A stretch of 64,000 nucleotides of DNA from Ureibacillus aquaedulcis (GCF_030418165.1 NZ_JAUHTQ010000001.1:372001-436000), one strand, 5' to 3'. Shown: positions 46,133 to 55,850, counted from the stretch's first letter. Made by a program: numbers and translations. The notes: generated by a model not told the origin, from the sequence alone.

Positions 46133-46939
46133 TTACAATTTTAGTCTTTCAATCAGGATTTTGGCAATGCCATCTTCGTTGTTGCTCAGTGTGATTTCAT
46201 TCGCGATATTTTTCAAGTCATCAATTCCGTTTGACATCGCAACACCAAGACCAGCATACTCAAGCATTTCTAAGTCATTATCTTCATCCCCAAAAGCGAT
46301 GATTCGATCACGCGGGATATTCAAATCTTTTGCTACATGGGAAATTCCGACGGCTTTATTTAACCCTTTTTTAACGATTTCAACAATATGGAATGGAGCT
46401 CCCCATCGGCGGTGTTCGATTAATTCGGCATGGACGCTTTCTAAATGGTCACGAATTCCCGGTACATTTTCCTCTTCTGCATGAATTAGCAAACTTGTAG
46501 GATCCTCATTCAAGCTTCCTCTCAAGTTTCCAATAGTTACACGAGGGTCTCCCATTTTAAATATATCCATCATGCGATTATCCTCATTATGAATAAATAC
46601 TTCGTCCAGCACTTCGGCAATCAGGTTCTCATATTGATATTTATCCACCGAGTCCACCACATCGTGAACGACACTGATATCAATTGGAGAATGGATCATT
46701 TTCCAAGCATTATTTGTGGGATGGTGAACCAGTGCACCATTAAAGTTTACAATCGGAGTAGTTAACATCAGCTCATTATAATAGAGCTGGCTGGCACGGA
46801 ATGGACGACCAGTTGCTATCATCACTTGATGTCCTGCTTCCTTTGCCTTGAATAAGGTCATTTTCGTTTTTTCGGATATTTTTTTCTCATCCGTTAATAA
46901 AGTTCCGTCTAAATCTAATACAATTAAATGTTGTTTCAT
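46133..46939 (-). CDS. yitU: Cof-type HAD-IIB phosphatase (YitU-like)
   Basis: Haloacid-dehalogenase-superfamily phosphatase, 268 residues. Motif I DLDGTLL at residues 9-15 (nucleophile Asp 9), motif II MIATGRPF near 40, Lys of motif III in VKKGLNKAVG near 195, and motif IV AFGDEDNDLEML near 218. In B. subtilis YitU dephosphorylates a riboflavin-pathway intermediate; substrate transfer to this protein is inferred from neighbours (yitV and yitW just upstream, divergent). AAAGGAGA precedes the ATG. Confidence 0.82.
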   Translation of the reverse strand: MKQHLIVLDLDGTLLTDEKKISEKTKMTLFKAKEAGHQVMIATGRPFRASQLYYNELMLTTPIVNFNGALVHHPTNNAWKMIHSPIDISVVHDVVDSVDKYQYENLIAEVLDEVFIHNEDNRMMDIFKMGDPRVTIGNLRGSLNEDPTSLLIHAEEENVPGIRDHLESVHAELIEHRRWGAPFHIVEIVKKGLNKAVGISHVAKDLNIPRDRIIAFGDEDNDLEMLEYAGLGVAMSNGIDDLKNIANEITLSNNEDGIAKILIERLKL

Positions 46940-47151
46940 GAAGGAAATCTCCTTTCTTTCTCTTTAAATTTTATCCTTTTGGATATATTTAGTCAAAAAT
47001 TGATCATCTGCTTTCTATCTTTAGCAAAAGTTTTCCACCAATGATATGATTGTTAAGAATAGTTTCTTCTACAAGGGACAAAAATATTAGCCAGGAGAAA
47101 ACTATTTAGGAGCTAAAATAGATTTAGGAACAAGTTTAGGGGTGAAAGAAA

Positions 47152-47913
47152 ATGTATGTTCAAGATGATATGTGGAAAGGGATACCTTTATTACATGTTT
47201 ATGATAATTCAATGAACCAGCAAACGCCTGTCGTTATTTTTCTTCATGGCTTTCAAAGTGCCAAGGAGCATAACTTGCATTACGCTTATCAATTAGTACA
47301 AAGTGGTGTACGTGTCATCATGCCTGATGCTTATTTACACGGTGTACGAAGTGAAAATTTTTCTGAAGTGAAAATGAATATGCACTTCTGGGAAATCGTC
47401 CTAAATTCAATTCATGAAGTTAATACGATTTATGAAGAACTGAAGGCACGAGGATATGGTGAGGGTAAAATTGGAATAGCCGGTTCATCAATGGGTGGTA
47501 TTGTTACTGCCGGATGCTTGAATTCCTACGATTGGATAAGTGCTGCCGGGATCTGTATGGGTGCTCCTGGGTATGTTGAGCTGGCCAATTGGCAAATGGC
47601 TCAAATTGAAGCATCAGGAATAAAATTGCCGATCGATGAAAAGCAAAAAGCTCAGATCCTAAATCAGTTAGCTGAATATGATATTACGAAAAGTCCGGAA
47701 CGATTCAACGGGCGACCTGTAATTTTTTGGCATGGGCATCAAGATAAGACTGTACCATTCAAAAATACATATCATTTTTATACGCAATTACGCGCACACT
47801 ATGAGCAATCACCAGAGCAATTAGTTTTTATCGAATCGAAAAAATCGGGGCATAAAGTTCCTCGCAGTGGCGTGCTTGCTGTCACAACCTTCCTTTCAGA
47901 ACATTTGGCATAG
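47152..47913 (+). CDS. yitV: Alpha/beta-hydrolase esterase (YitV-like)
   Basis: Serine hydrolase, 253 residues. Oxyanion segment FLHGFQSAKEHN near residue 30, nucleophile elbow GSSMGG near 117, catalytic Asp in HGHQDKTVPF near 198 and His in GHKVPRSG near 233. No signal peptide, so cytoplasmic. It resembles B. subtilis YitV, which lies next to yitW as here. SD GGGGTGAAAG precedes ATG 47152. Natural ester substrate is unknown. Confidence 0.85.
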   Translation: MYVQDDMWKGIPLLHVYDNSMNQQTPVVIFLHGFQSAKEHNLHYAYQLVQSGVRVIMPDAYLHGVRSENFSEVKMNMHFWEIVLNSIHEVNTIYEELKARGYGEGKIGIAGSSMGGIVTAGCLNSYDWISAAGICMGAPGYVELANWQMAQIEASGIKLPIDEKQKAQILNQLAEYDITKSPERFNGRPVIFWHGHQDKTVPFKNTYHFYTQLRAHYEQSPEQLVFIESKKSGHKVPRSGVLAVTTFLSEHLA

Positions 47914-47969
47914 CGATATTCATTTGTTATGATAGAGTTAACACTATAGAGAGAGGGGAAATAAAGAAA

Positions 47970-48284
47970 ATGGCAATCAGCGAAGATATGAAAGAAAGCA
48001 TGTTGGGTGCTTTAGAAAATGTAATCGATCCCGAGCTTGGCATTGATATCGTCAACCTAGGTTTAGTATATGATGTAGATTTGGATGAAGAAGGATTAGC
48101 AACTGTTACAATGACACTAACATCTATGGGGTGCCCGCTTGGTCCGGTTATCGTAGATCAAGTAAACACAGCTTTAGGTGAGCTGCCGGAAATCAAAAAA
48201 GTGGACGTGAATATCGTTTGGCAGCCAGCATGGTCAAAAGACAACATGTCACGCTATGCGAAAATGGCATTAGGAATCCGATAA
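47970..48284 (+). CDS. yitW: MIP18/DUF59 iron-sulfur assembly factor (YitW-like)
   Basis: A 104-residue single-domain DUF59 protein (SufT/PaaD/MIP18 family) implicated in maturation of iron-sulfur proteins. The conserved N-terminal VIDPELGIDIVNLGLVYDV and the invariant Cys in MTSMGCPLGP-type context (seen as SMGCPLGP near residue 53) are intact. SD GAGAGGGGAAA precedes ATG 47970, 56 bp after yitV, so the two are likely co-transcribed. Confidence 0.9.
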   Translation: MAISEDMKESMLGALENVIDPELGIDIVNLGLVYDVDLDEEGLATVTMTLTSMGCPLGPVIVDQVNTALGELPEIKKVDVNIVWQPAWSKDNMSRYAKMALGIR

Positions 48285-48293
48285 AATGCAGAT

Positions 48294-48326
48294 GAGCAAC
48301 TCTAAAAAATGAGTTGCTCTTTTTTT
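48294..48326 (+). terminator. Terminator after yitW
   Basis: GAGCAACTC (48294-48302) pairs perfectly with GAGTTGCTC (48311-48319), followed by seven Ts. Confidence 0.92.
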
Positions 48327-48373
48327 ATTCTACAAGGTGAAACTTCCAGTGAGGTTGAAAACCCCACGCATTT

Positions 48374-48530
48374 TCTCTAAGTAGGGGATGAATGGTGACA
48401 TTCCTACTCCTACTCGTCTTTGATTTGTCTAGTTAGAGGGTGGATGGTGACACTTCGACTCATACCCTTCTGGGATTTGTCTAAGCAAAGTTTATATCGT
48501 ACACTTCTACTCTAAAGTTCCGTCATTAAA
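48374..48530. repeat. 52-bp tandem repeat array C (3 units, same family as array A)
   Basis: Units start at 48374 (TCTCTAAGTAGGGG), 48426 (TGTCTAGTTAGAGG) and 48478 (TGTCTAAGCAAAG), exactly 52 bp apart each time. Each unit then carries a GGTGACA-TTC / CGTACACTTC block and a C-rich tail. Unit 2 aligns closely with unit 1 at 17164: TGTCTAaTTAGAG and GGTGACACTTC are shared in register. The remainder of the gap to 48759 is without a credible gene. Confidence 0.8.
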
Positions 48531-48759
48531 AGAGTTATTCAAAAAATATACATTTTCAGTGAGTTTGACGAGTCGGGGAGAGAACGTCTGAGTCGGCTCT
48601 ACATCTTTGCTGAGAGATTACTCTAACAAAGTAATGTACTTGATAGGCTCCTTGATAGCGCACGAAAAATTATATGATTACCTTGCACATTTAAGGGAAG
48701 TAAAGACAATAGATTTAGTTTGTTATTAAAAATCACTTATAACAGGAGGTATTTTTAAT

Positions 48760-49899
48760 ATGAAAGCTGTTACTTTCCAAGGTGCAAAAGATATGCAGGT
48801 AAAAGAGGTAGCCGATCCAAAGATCGAAAAAAGTGATGATATTATTATCCGAGTGACGTCTACAGCCATTTGCGGATCGGATTTACACATTTATCAAGGA
48901 GCCCTTCCGGCATCAAAAGACTATGTTGTCGGTCATGAACCGATGGGAATTGTTGAAGACGTCGGCCCGAGTGTAGAGAAAGTGAAAAAAGGAGACCGCG
49001 TAGTATTGCCATTCAATATCTCCTGTGGTCACTGTCATTATTGTGAAAATGATATGGAAAGCCAATGCGATAATTCCAATCCCAATCCACATGTCGATTC
49101 TGGCGGCTATTTTGGATTCACTGAACGATATGGCGGTTACCAAGGTGGACAAGCCGAGTTGCTTCGCGTACCATTCGGAAACTTCGTGCCTTTTGTTATT
49201 CCCGAATCAGTCGAGTTAGAGGATGAGTCCTTACTCTTTATGTCGGACGTACTCCCAACGGCTTACTGGAGTGTGGAAAGTGGAGGTGTTAAAAAAGGAG
49301 ATACAGTAGTAGTATTAGGTTGCGGTCCAATTGGTTTGATGACCCAAAAATTTGCCTGGATGAAAGGGGCAAAACGTGTCATTGCGGTTGATAATCTTCC
49401 ATATCGCTTAAATCATGCGAAGAAAATGAATAATGTTGAAATTATCAACTTTGATGATCACGAGGATACTGGGGACTACATTGCCGAGATAACAAAAGGC
49501 GGTGCGGATGTCGTAATTGATTGCGTAGGGATGGATGGGAAAAAGAATCCACTAGAAGTTGTCGAGCAGAAGTTAAAACTTTCAGGGGGTACAACGAGTG
49601 CCATCCGTATCGGAATGAAGGCGATCAAAAAGTTTGGTACATTACAAATTACAGGTGTGTATGGGTCTATGTACAATCACTTCCCGTTAGGCAATTTATT
49701 TGAACGAAATATTAATATCAAGATGGGACAAGCTCCGGTCATTCATTATATGCCAATGCTATTTGACATGATTAAGGAAGGGAAAATCGATCCAACTGAA
49801 ATCATCACTCATAAGGTTCCGTTAGATCAAGCCAGTGAAGCATACAAGACATTTAATGACCATGAAGATGAATGTATTAAGGTCATCCTAAAACCTTAG
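48760..49899 (+). CDS. Zinc-dependent alcohol dehydrogenase (formaldehyde-dehydrogenase-like)
   Basis: Medium-chain dehydrogenase, 379 residues. Catalytic zinc ligands are in CGSDLHIYQG (Cys 38) and GHEP (His 59, Glu 60); structural-zinc cysteines lie in CGHCHYCENDMESQC (about 89-103). The Rossmann motif is VLGCGPIGLM near 188. A long insert after the zinc lobe and the overall pattern match the glutathione-independent formaldehyde dehydrogenase/YycR-type group. SD ACAGGAGG precedes ATG 48760. It is a single-gene unit ending at a bidirectional terminator. Exact substrate uncertain. Confidence 0.9.
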   Translation: MKAVTFQGAKDMQVKEVADPKIEKSDDIIIRVTSTAICGSDLHIYQGALPASKDYVVGHEPMGIVEDVGPSVEKVKKGDRVVLPFNISCGHCHYCENDMESQCDNSNPNPHVDSGGYFGFTERYGGYQGGQAELLRVPFGNFVPFVIPESVELEDESLLFMSDVLPTAYWSVESGGVKKGDTVVVLGCGPIGLMTQKFAWMKGAKRVIAVDNLPYRLNHAKKMNNVEIINFDDHEDTGDYIAEITKGGADVVIDCVGMDGKKNPLEVVEQKLKLSGGTTSAIRIGMKAIKKFGTLQITGVYGSMYNHFPLGNLFERNINIKMGQAPVIHYMPMLFDMIKEGKIDPTEIITHKVPLDQASEAYKTFNDHEDECIKVILKP

Positions 49900-49920
49900 T
49901 AGTTTTCAAGTAAAATAAAA

Positions 49921-49957
49921 GGTACGCAGAAAATTCTCCTCTGCGTACCTGTTTTGT
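49921..49957 (+). terminator. Bidirectional terminator between ADH and fnr
   Basis: GGTACGCAGA (49921-49930) pairs with TCTGCGTACC (49940-49949), flanked by TGTTTTG on the right and an A/T-rich left side, serving the convergent fnr gene as well. Confidence 0.85.
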
Positions 49958-49985
49958 TTGTTCCTTGTAAGTGATGAGTTTCTCC

Positions 49986-50687
49986 CTAATCTATTCGGCA
50001 AATCGAAGTGGGACAGTTTTCGCACGAAATTTCCTGCTTCAAATAATTCAAATCCAAAATTGTAATATAGCCTTTTTCAAACGTAATAATCTTCTGTTTC
50101 TTTAAATCGTTTAGCATGCGATTAATCATTTCCCGACTTGTCGAGCACATGTTGGCAACATCCGTATTTGTTAAATGTAGATCTATGAAATATTGATTGT
50201 CATTGTCATGAAGGAGTTTTCCATAAGTATTTGATAAACGAATTAATGTAGAAAAGAGTGCTCCTTTTTTGCCATGAATGACTAAATCACGAATTAAGCT
50301 TTGATTTTTTAAATTCTCGTTTTGAATCCACTTCAGGTATTCAATCATCAAGGAGGGTTGTTCAGTTAAAATCATTTCCAGAGAATTTTTGTTCAGTACC
50401 AGTAATTCCGAGTTGGTAATAGCTTTTGCTGTAGTAGAGTGAAATGTAGTAGGACCGAATAATGAACATTCACCAATGATACTTTTCTTTCCGCAAACGC
50501 GAAATGTAAGTTCTTTACCATTTTCAGTTTCTTTACTTATTTGTATGGAACCATTTGCAATAAAAAATAGATCTCCCGCACTTTCGCCCTCATGGAAGAT
50601 ATGATTCCCTTTTTCCACTTTGACGAGCAGGCCATGTTCCTCAAATAGTCGATAAATACCCACTGATAAGTTATCAGTTAATGTCAT
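49986..50687 (-). CDS. fnr: Fnr-type CRP-family regulator with C-terminal iron-sulfur cysteines
   Basis: Anaerobic or redox regulator of the CRP/FNR family. ATG 50687 has AAAAGG about 9 nt upstream and gives 233 residues; the frame also opens at TTG 50714. A cyclic-nucleotide-binding-like beta barrel spans residues 20-105, a dimer helix 108-140, and the HTH helix reads TNTDVANMCSTSREMINRML. The C-terminus has Cys 222, 225 and 230 in a C-x2-C-x4-C pattern, the same arrangement B. subtilis Fnr uses with an Asp to hold its [4Fe-4S] cluster; Asp 134 is a candidate fourth ligand. N-terminal FNR cysteines of enterics are absent. Confidence 0.85.
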   Translation of the reverse strand: MTLTDNLSVGIYRLFEEHGLLVKVEKGNHIFHEGESAGDLFFIANGSIQISKETENGKELTFRVCGKKSIIGECSLFGPTTFHSTTAKAITNSELLVLNKNSLEMILTEQPSLMIEYLKWIQNENLKNQSLIRDLVIHGKKGALFSTLIRLSNTYGKLLHDNDNQYFIDLHLTNTDVANMCSTSREMINRMLNDLKKQKIITFEKGYITILDLNYLKQEISCENCPTSICRID

Positions 50688-50798
50688 TCCTTCACATCCT
50701 TTTAATTGGCTCAATAATTACAACAATCGTAAAAAAGTATTTTCAATATATGATATCACATGAAACGAAAATAAATTGTAAACTTTTAGTGCCATTTT

Positions 50799-50827
50799 TT
50801 GCATTTCACGAATAAACAATTTATAAT
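50799..50827 (+). promoter_or_regulatory. clpB: clpB promoter
   Basis: -35 TTGCAT (50799-50804), 17-bp spacer, -10 TATAAT (50822-50827). Confidence 0.75.
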
Positions 50828-50833
50828 CAAATT

Positions 50834-50850
50834 AGTCAAAAAAGGTCAAA
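50834..50850 (+). promoter_or_regulatory. clpB: CtsR operator
   Basis: AGTCAAA-AAA-GGTCAAA is an exact match to the CtsR direct heptad repeat (A/G)GTCAAA-NAN-(A/G)GTCAAA. It starts 7 bp after the -10, covering the transcription start. A further single heptad AGTCAAA lies at 50889. Confidence 0.88.
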
Positions 50851-50945
50851 CCATTTATCGAAAACTTGTTTATATATAAGAACTTTTAAGTCAAATTAAG
50901 AATTTAGGTATTATTCTATACAATTATTTGAAAGGGTGAGTGGGA

Positions 50946-53075
50946 ATGCAATTTCAACAGCAAGACAATCGTAGTCCATTAGAACAATTTGGTCGCAACT
51001 TAATTGAAGAGGTTAAAAATGGGAAGATGGATCCTGTTATTGGTCGTGATGAAGAAATTCGAAATGTCATTCGAATCCTATCAAGAAAAACGAAAAATAA
51101 TCCCATCCTGATTGGTGAACCAGGTGTCGGTAAAACAGCCATTGTTGAAGGGCTGGCTCAACGAATTGTCCGTAAAGATGTCCCTGAAGGGTTAAAGAAT
51201 TGTATTTTATATGAACTGGATATGAGCGCATTAATCGCAGGGGCAAGCTATCGGGGTCAATTTGAGGAACGTTTAAAAGGTGTGCTGAAAGAAGTAAAAG
51301 ATTCAGAAGGGCAAATCATTTTATTTATCGATGAAATTCATACAATTGTTGGTGCAGGTAAAACAGAAGGGGCAATGGATGCGGGAAATATGCTTAAGCC
51401 GATGCTTGCACGCGGGGAGCTCCATTGTATCGGAGCAACGACTTTGGATGAATACCGTATGTATATTGAAAAAGATCCGGCCCTTGAACGCAGATTCCAG
51501 CAGGTCATTGTACGTGAACCATCCATCGAAGACACGGTTTCTATCTTGCGCGGCTTGAAGGAACGCTTTGAATTGCACCATGGTGTTCGAATCCATGACC
51601 GTGCAATCATTGCGGCAGCAGAACTTTCAAACCGTTATATAACGGAGAGATTCTTGCCTGACAAAGCCATTGATTTAATCGATGAGGCGTGTGCCATGAT
51701 TCGTACTGAAATCGACTCGATGCCACATGAGCTTGATCTTGTTACTCGCCGTGTCATGCAGCTTGAGATTGAAGAACAAGCCCTGACAAAAGAAAAAGAT
51801 GAAGCGAGCAAAAAACGTCTCGAAGCATTACGAACTGAATTGGCTTCCTTGAAAGAGTCGACCGACAAAATACGCAAACAATGGGAAGAAGAGAAACAGT
51901 CTCTACAAATTATTCAGAAAAAGCGTGAACAATTAGATAGCAATCGCCGTGATTTAGAAGATGCGGAAAGCAAATATGACTTGAATAAAGCGGCAGAACT
52001 GCGACACGGTAAAATTCCTGAGTTGGAAAAGGAACTAACTGCATTGGAAGAAGCGTTGAAGTTGGGTTCTGATACTAGAATTCTGCGAGAGGAAGTAACA
52101 GCGGATGAAATTGCTTCGATTATTTCAAGATGGACAGGCATTCCAGTTACGAAGCTTGTGGAAGGTGAGAGAGAAAAACTACTGCGCCTAAAGGATACCT
52201 TGCAGGAACGTGTTGTGGGCCAAGATACGGCAGTAAAACTTGTCACTGAGGCTGTATGGCGGGCTCGTTCAGGTATTAAAGATCCTAATCGACCGATTGG
52301 TTCCTTTATATTCTTGGGTCCGACCGGGGTAGGGAAAACCGAACTTGCTAAAGCCTTGGCTTCACAGTTGTTTGATTCAGAGGATCATTTTATTCGCATC
52401 GATATGAGCGAATATATGGAAAAACATAGTGTATCCCGACTTGTAGGGGCTCCTCCAGGGTATATCGGCTATGAAGAGGGGGGACAGCTAACAGAAGCGG
52501 TCCGAAGAAGTCCTTACTCTGTGGTATTATTGGACGAAATTGAAAAAGCCCATCCCGATGTAGCAAATATCTTGCTTCAAATTCTGGACGACGGGCGTAT
52601 TACGGATAGTCAAGGACGGTTAGTAAACTTTACAAATACAGTCGTCATAATGACATCAAATATTGGTTCACATTATTTGCTTGAAGCGAAACCGGAACAC
52701 CAGCAATCAATAGAAGATTTAGTTATGGCGGAATTGCGTACACACTTCAAGCCGGAACTATTGAATCGGGTGGATGACATTATTACTTTCCATGCATTAA
52801 GTAATGAACACTTCCATGCAATTGCTTGGAAATATATAGGTCAATTGCAGGAACGTGTAGCCGAACAAGAAATTGGGTTAAAAGTTCGTGACGAGGTAGT
52901 GGACTGGATTGTTGAAAACGGCATAGATCCTCAATTTGGAGCAAGACCATTAAAGCGATTTATTCAACGCAATGTTGAAACAGCAGTAGCCAAAGAGTTA
53001 TTGCGAGGAGAGGTACTTCCAGGAGAAGCATTGGAAGTTAAAATGGATAGCGATCAATTACTTGTGACAAAATAG
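50946..53075 (+). CDS. clpB: ClpB-type HSP100 disaggregase lacking the N-terminal domain
   Basis: Hexameric AAA+ unfoldase that rescues aggregated proteins. 709 residues with two AAA modules: Walker [10 protein letters not shown] near residue 57 and GPTGVGKTE near 457; arginine-finger and sensor segments are present. The middle domain (about 275-385) is a full ClpB-type coiled coil ending [27 protein letters not shown], longer than in ClpC. The usual ~150-residue N-domain is missing: no homologous sequence precedes the start, and ATG 50946 follows AAAGGGTGAG. A CtsR box and sigma-A promoter lie upstream, so it is a heat-shock gene. No ClpP-binding IGF/L-type loop is evident. Confidence 0.88.
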   Translation: MQFQQQDNRSPLEQFGRNLIEEVKNGKMDPVIGRDEEIRNVIRILSRKTKNNPILIGEPGVGKTAIVEGLAQRIVRKDVPEGLKNCILYELDMSALIAGASYRGQFEERLKGVLKEVKDSEGQIILFIDEIHTIVGAGKTEGAMDAGNMLKPMLARGELHCIGATTLDEYRMYIEKDPALERRFQQVIVREPSIEDTVSILRGLKERFELHHGVRIHDRAIIAAAELSNRYITERFLPDKAIDLIDEACAMIRTEIDSMPHELDLVTRRVMQLEIEEQALTKEKDEASKKRLEALRTELASLKESTDKIRKQWEEEKQSLQIIQKKREQLDSNRRDLEDAESKYDLNKAAELRHGKIPELEKELTALEEALKLGSDTRILREEVTADEIASIISRWTGIPVTKLVEGEREKLLRLKDTLQERVVGQDTAVKLVTEAVWRARSGIKDPNRPIGSFIFLGPTGVGKTELAKALASQLFDSEDHFIRIDMSEYMEKHSVSRLVGAPPGYIGYEEGGQLTEAVRRSPYSVVLLDEIEKAHPDVANILLQILDDGRITDSQGRLVNFTNTVVIMTSNIGSHYLLEAKPEHQQSIEDLVMAELRTHFKPELLNRVDDIITFHALSNEHFHAIAWKYIGQLQERVAEQEIGLKVRDEVVDWIVENGIDPQFGARPLKRFIQRNVETAVAKELLRGEVLPGEALEVKMDSDQLLVTK

Positions 53076-53084
53076 AGCGATTTG

Positions 53085-53121
53085 GGTGGCTTGTCAAAAT
53101 GTTCAAGTCACCCATTTTTTT
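53085..53121 (+). terminator. Terminator after clpB
   Basis: GGGTGGCTTG (53085-53094) pairs with CAAGTCACCC (53105-53114, one G-U pair), then ATTTTTTTAT. Confidence 0.88.
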
Positions 53122-53127
53122 ATAAAA

Positions 53128-53153
53128 TAAAAGCACTTCGATTAGAAGTGCTA
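53128..53153 (-). terminator. Terminator of the DUF2929 gene (minus strand)
   Basis: AGCACTTC (53133-53140) and GAAGTGCT (53146-53153) form an 8-bp stem; the minus-strand continuation is TTTATTTTAT. Confidence 0.7.
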
Positions 53154-53167
53154 AAATTTAATCAATA

Positions 53168-53359
53168 TTAGTGATGGTCAGCTTCTGGTGTTGGTTCGTT
53201 CGGAATAATTGCACTAATAATAAATACGATAACTGTAAAGATAACGCCTAGGATTAAACTAGTTGTAACATCAAATGGTACTGCTAAAACCGAACTTACT
53301 ACGTAACCTAACATTAACATTAATAGTACAGACCAAACTAAAGTCATTACATATTGCAT
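53168..53359 (-). CDS. Small membrane protein, DUF2929 (YjzD-like)
   Basis: A 63-residue protein with two hydrophobic helices (about 5-25 and 32-52) and a short acidic/His tail. Length and pattern fit the DUF2929 family, which includes B. subtilis YjzD encoded near fabHA. Minus-strand sequence AGAGGTGAAATGA gives an SD just before the ATG at 53359. Function is unknown. Confidence 0.75.
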   Translation of the reverse strand: MQYVMTLVWSVLLMLMLGYVVSSVLAVPFDVTTSLILGVIFTVIVFIISAIIPNEPTPEADHH

Positions 53360-53475
53360 TCATTTCACCTCTATAAAACATTTTTAAATAGTATTCCAAT
53401 TCTCATCTTATTTATCATAACATATACATTCATAAAAAAGAACAACAAACTTAAGAACAAATCGTGAATAAAAGG

Positions 53476-53520
53476 TTGAGGATATTTTTTTTATGAGCTA
53501 TAATTATGACCAAGTACTAA
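53476..53520 (+). promoter_or_regulatory. fabH: fabH promoter with FapR-like operator
   Basis: -35 TTGAGG (53476-53481), 17-bp spacer and -10 TATAAT (53499-53504). TTATGACCAAGTACTAA (53504-53520) starts at the last base of the -10. It matches 12 of 17 positions of the FapR consensus TTAGTACCTAGTCTTAA and keeps TTA/ACC/AGT/TAA in register. FapR represses fabHA-fabF in Bacillus, so this fits. Confidence 0.6.
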
Positions 53521-53548
53521 ATGTTAGTAGTAAAACGGGGGGATTTAA

Positions 53549-54487
53549 ATGAACGCAGGGATTATTGGATTAGGGAAATATGTTCCGGAAAAGATTTTAA
53601 CAAATTTTGATTTAGAAAAAACTTTAGATACAAATGATGAATGGATTCGTACAAGAACTGGTATACAAGAAAGAAGAATCGCAGCAGAAGAAGAAAATAC
53701 TTCGGACTTAGCTCTTGCGGCTGCAAAAAAAGCAATGGAAAATGCCAATATTACAGCAGATCAGATTGGTCTAATATTAGTTGCTACGGTAACTCCAGAC
53801 CGTGCTTTTCCAAGTGTCGCATGCCAAATACAGGAAACGCTAGGTGCTGTTAATGCAGCAGCAATGGATGTTTCGGCAGCATGCTCAGGATTTATTTATG
53901 CACTTGCCACGGCAAAGCAATTCATTGAAAGCAAGAGTTACAATTATGTCTTAGTAGTTGGTGTTGAAAAATTATCGAAAGTCACAGACTGGAATGATCG
54001 AAACACGGCAGTATTATTCGGCGATGGTGCATGTGCTGCGGTTGTAGGTGAAGTAAGTGAAGGTAGAGGGATTTTATCATTTGAATTAGGTGCAGATGGA
54101 ACAGGCGGTAAACACCTATTCCTAAATGACGAGCAAACAATTTCAATGAACGGACGAGAAGTATTCAAATTTGCCGTTAGACAAATGGGTGAAACCGCAG
54201 TTTCCGTTCTGGAAAAGGCTGGATTATCAAAAGAAGATGTGGATTTACTCATTCCCCATCAGGCAAATATTCGTATAATGGAAGCATCTCGTGAAAGACT
54301 TGAATTACCGGATGAAAAACTATCCAAGCATATCCACAAATACGGAAATACTTCATCCGCTTCCATCGGACTTGCTTTGGCAGATGAATTGGAAGATGGT
54401 AGAATCAAAGATGATGATATTCTTGTTTTAGTTGGTTTTGGTGGCGGCCTTACTTGGGGTGGAGCAGTCATCAAGTGGGGTAAATAA
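53549..54487 (+). CDS. fabH: Beta-ketoacyl-ACP synthase III
   Basis: Starts fatty-acid synthesis by condensing acyl-CoA with malonyl-ACP. 312 residues with the catalytic triad visible: Cys 112 (SAACSGF), His 237 (IPHQAN) and Asn 267 (YGNTSSAS). In Bacillales the primer is usually branched acyl-CoA. SD CGGGGGGAT precedes ATG 53549; fabF follows 50 bp downstream. A sigma-A promoter and FapR-like box lie upstream. Confidence 0.97.
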   Translation: MNAGIIGLGKYVPEKILTNFDLEKTLDTNDEWIRTRTGIQERRIAAEEENTSDLALAAAKKAMENANITADQIGLILVATVTPDRAFPSVACQIQETLGAVNAAAMDVSAACSGFIYALATAKQFIESKSYNYVLVVGVEKLSKVTDWNDRNTAVLFGDGACAAVVGEVSEGRGILSFELGADGTGGKHLFLNDEQTISMNGREVFKFAVRQMGETAVSVLEKAGLSKEDVDLLIPHQANIRIMEASRERLELPDEKLSKHIHKYGNTSSASIGLALADELEDGRIKDDDILVLVGFGGGLTWGGAVIKWGK

Positions 54488-54537
54488 TTTTTTTAAAACA
54501 AAGCTGGATTTTAAAATTAAGGGGGATTTCAAGAACT

Positions 54538-55773
54538 ATGAATAGAAGAGTAGTAATTACTGGTATTGGTGCTGTTACACCTCTAGGAAATTCGATAGAA
54601 GAAACATGGGAAAATTTAAAAGCAGGGAAATCCGGTGTTGGACCGTTAACGCGATTAGATGTAGAAAAATTCCCTGTAAAAATAGCGGCAGAAGTAAAAG
54701 ATTTCGATATTGAACAATATATCGAGAAAAAAGAAGCTAGAAAAATGGACCGTTTCACGCATTATGCTCTGGCAGCTTCCATCATGGCGATGAAAGATTC
54801 AGGGTTGGCAATTACAGAAGAAATTGCTCCTCGTGTAGGAGTTTGGATTGGTTCTGGTATTGGCGGAATGGAAACATATGAAAATCAATATATCACATTC
54901 CAAGAACGTGGTGTAAGACGAGTAAGCCCATTCTTTGTCCCAATGATGATTCCAAATATGGCTTCAGGCCAAGTTTCAATTCACTTTGGAGCTAAGGGCA
55001 TCAACTCTTGTTCGGTTACTGCCTGTGCATCGGGAACGAACTCAATTGGAGACGCTTTTAAAGTAATCCAGCGCGGAGACGCGGATGCAATGATTACAGG
55101 TGGAGCAGAGGCGCCAATCGTGAATATGGCAGTTGCCGGTTTCTGTTCAAGTACGGCACTTTCACTAAACCCGGATGCTGAGACTGCTTCACGTCCATTC
55201 GACGCAAACCGTGATGGATTCGTTATTGGTGAAGGAGCGGGCATCTTGGTATTGGAAGAGTACGAATTTGCGAAAGCGCGTGGTGCTAAGATCTATGCTG
55301 AAGTTGTAGGCTATGGTTCAACTGGGGATGCGCATCATATCACAGCTCCTGCACCAGAAGGGGAAGGTGCTGCTAGAGCGATCCGTCAAGCACTGGAAGA
55401 TGGCGGAGTTGATCCATCACAGGTTGGCTATATCAATGCTCACGGTACTAGTACACCATATAATGATTTATTTGAAACAAAAGCAGTAAAAACAGTATTT
55501 GGCGAGCATGCTTATAACTTGGCGATGAGCTCGACAAAATCAATGACTGGTCACTTACTAGGCGCTGCCGGTGGGGTGGAAGCAATCTTTACTGCGTTAG
55601 CATTAAAAGAAGGGGTACTGCCTCCAACAATCAATCTGACAACTCCGGATCCAGAGTGTGACCTAGATTATATTCCAAATACAGCACGCCAGCAGTATGT
55701 AGAATATGGGATGAGTAACTCACTTGGCTTTGGCGGACATAATGCAAGTATTGTCCTGAAAAAGGTTGATTAA
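54538..55773 (+). CDS. fabF: Beta-ketoacyl-ACP synthase II
   Basis: Elongating condensing enzyme of fatty-acid synthesis. 411 residues with Cys 163 (TACASGT), His 302 (NAHGTSTP) and His 339 (SMTGHLLGA). SD GGGGGAT is 12 nt before ATG 54538, slightly long. Second gene of the fabHF operon, followed by a strong terminator and a long repeat-filled gap. Confidence 0.97.
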   Translation: MNRRVVITGIGAVTPLGNSIEETWENLKAGKSGVGPLTRLDVEKFPVKIAAEVKDFDIEQYIEKKEARKMDRFTHYALAASIMAMKDSGLAITEEIAPRVGVWIGSGIGGMETYENQYITFQERGVRRVSPFFVPMMIPNMASGQVSIHFGAKGINSCSVTACASGTNSIGDAFKVIQRGDADAMITGGAEAPIVNMAVAGFCSSTALSLNPDAETASRPFDANRDGFVIGEGAGILVLEEYEFAKARGAKIYAEVVGYGSTGDAHHITAPAPEGEGAARAIRQALEDGGVDPSQVGYINAHGTSTPYNDLFETKAVKTVFGEHAYNLAMSSTKSMTGHLLGAAGGVEAIFTALALKEGVLPPTINLTTPDPECDLDYIPNTARQQYVEYGMSNSLGFGGHNASIVLKKVD

Positions 55774-55801
55774 TTTAAATTTCTAAATCTCGATTAGTTC
55801 C

Positions 55802-55850
55802 AGCTTCAAGTGCCAGCTTATTTCGCGGGCACCTGAAGCTTTTTCTTTTC
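55802..55850 (+). terminator. Terminator of fabHF
   Basis: AGCTTCA(A)GTGCC (55802-55814) pairs with GGCAC(C)TGAAGCT (55828-55840) with one mismatch, then TTTTCTTTTC. Confidence 0.88.
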
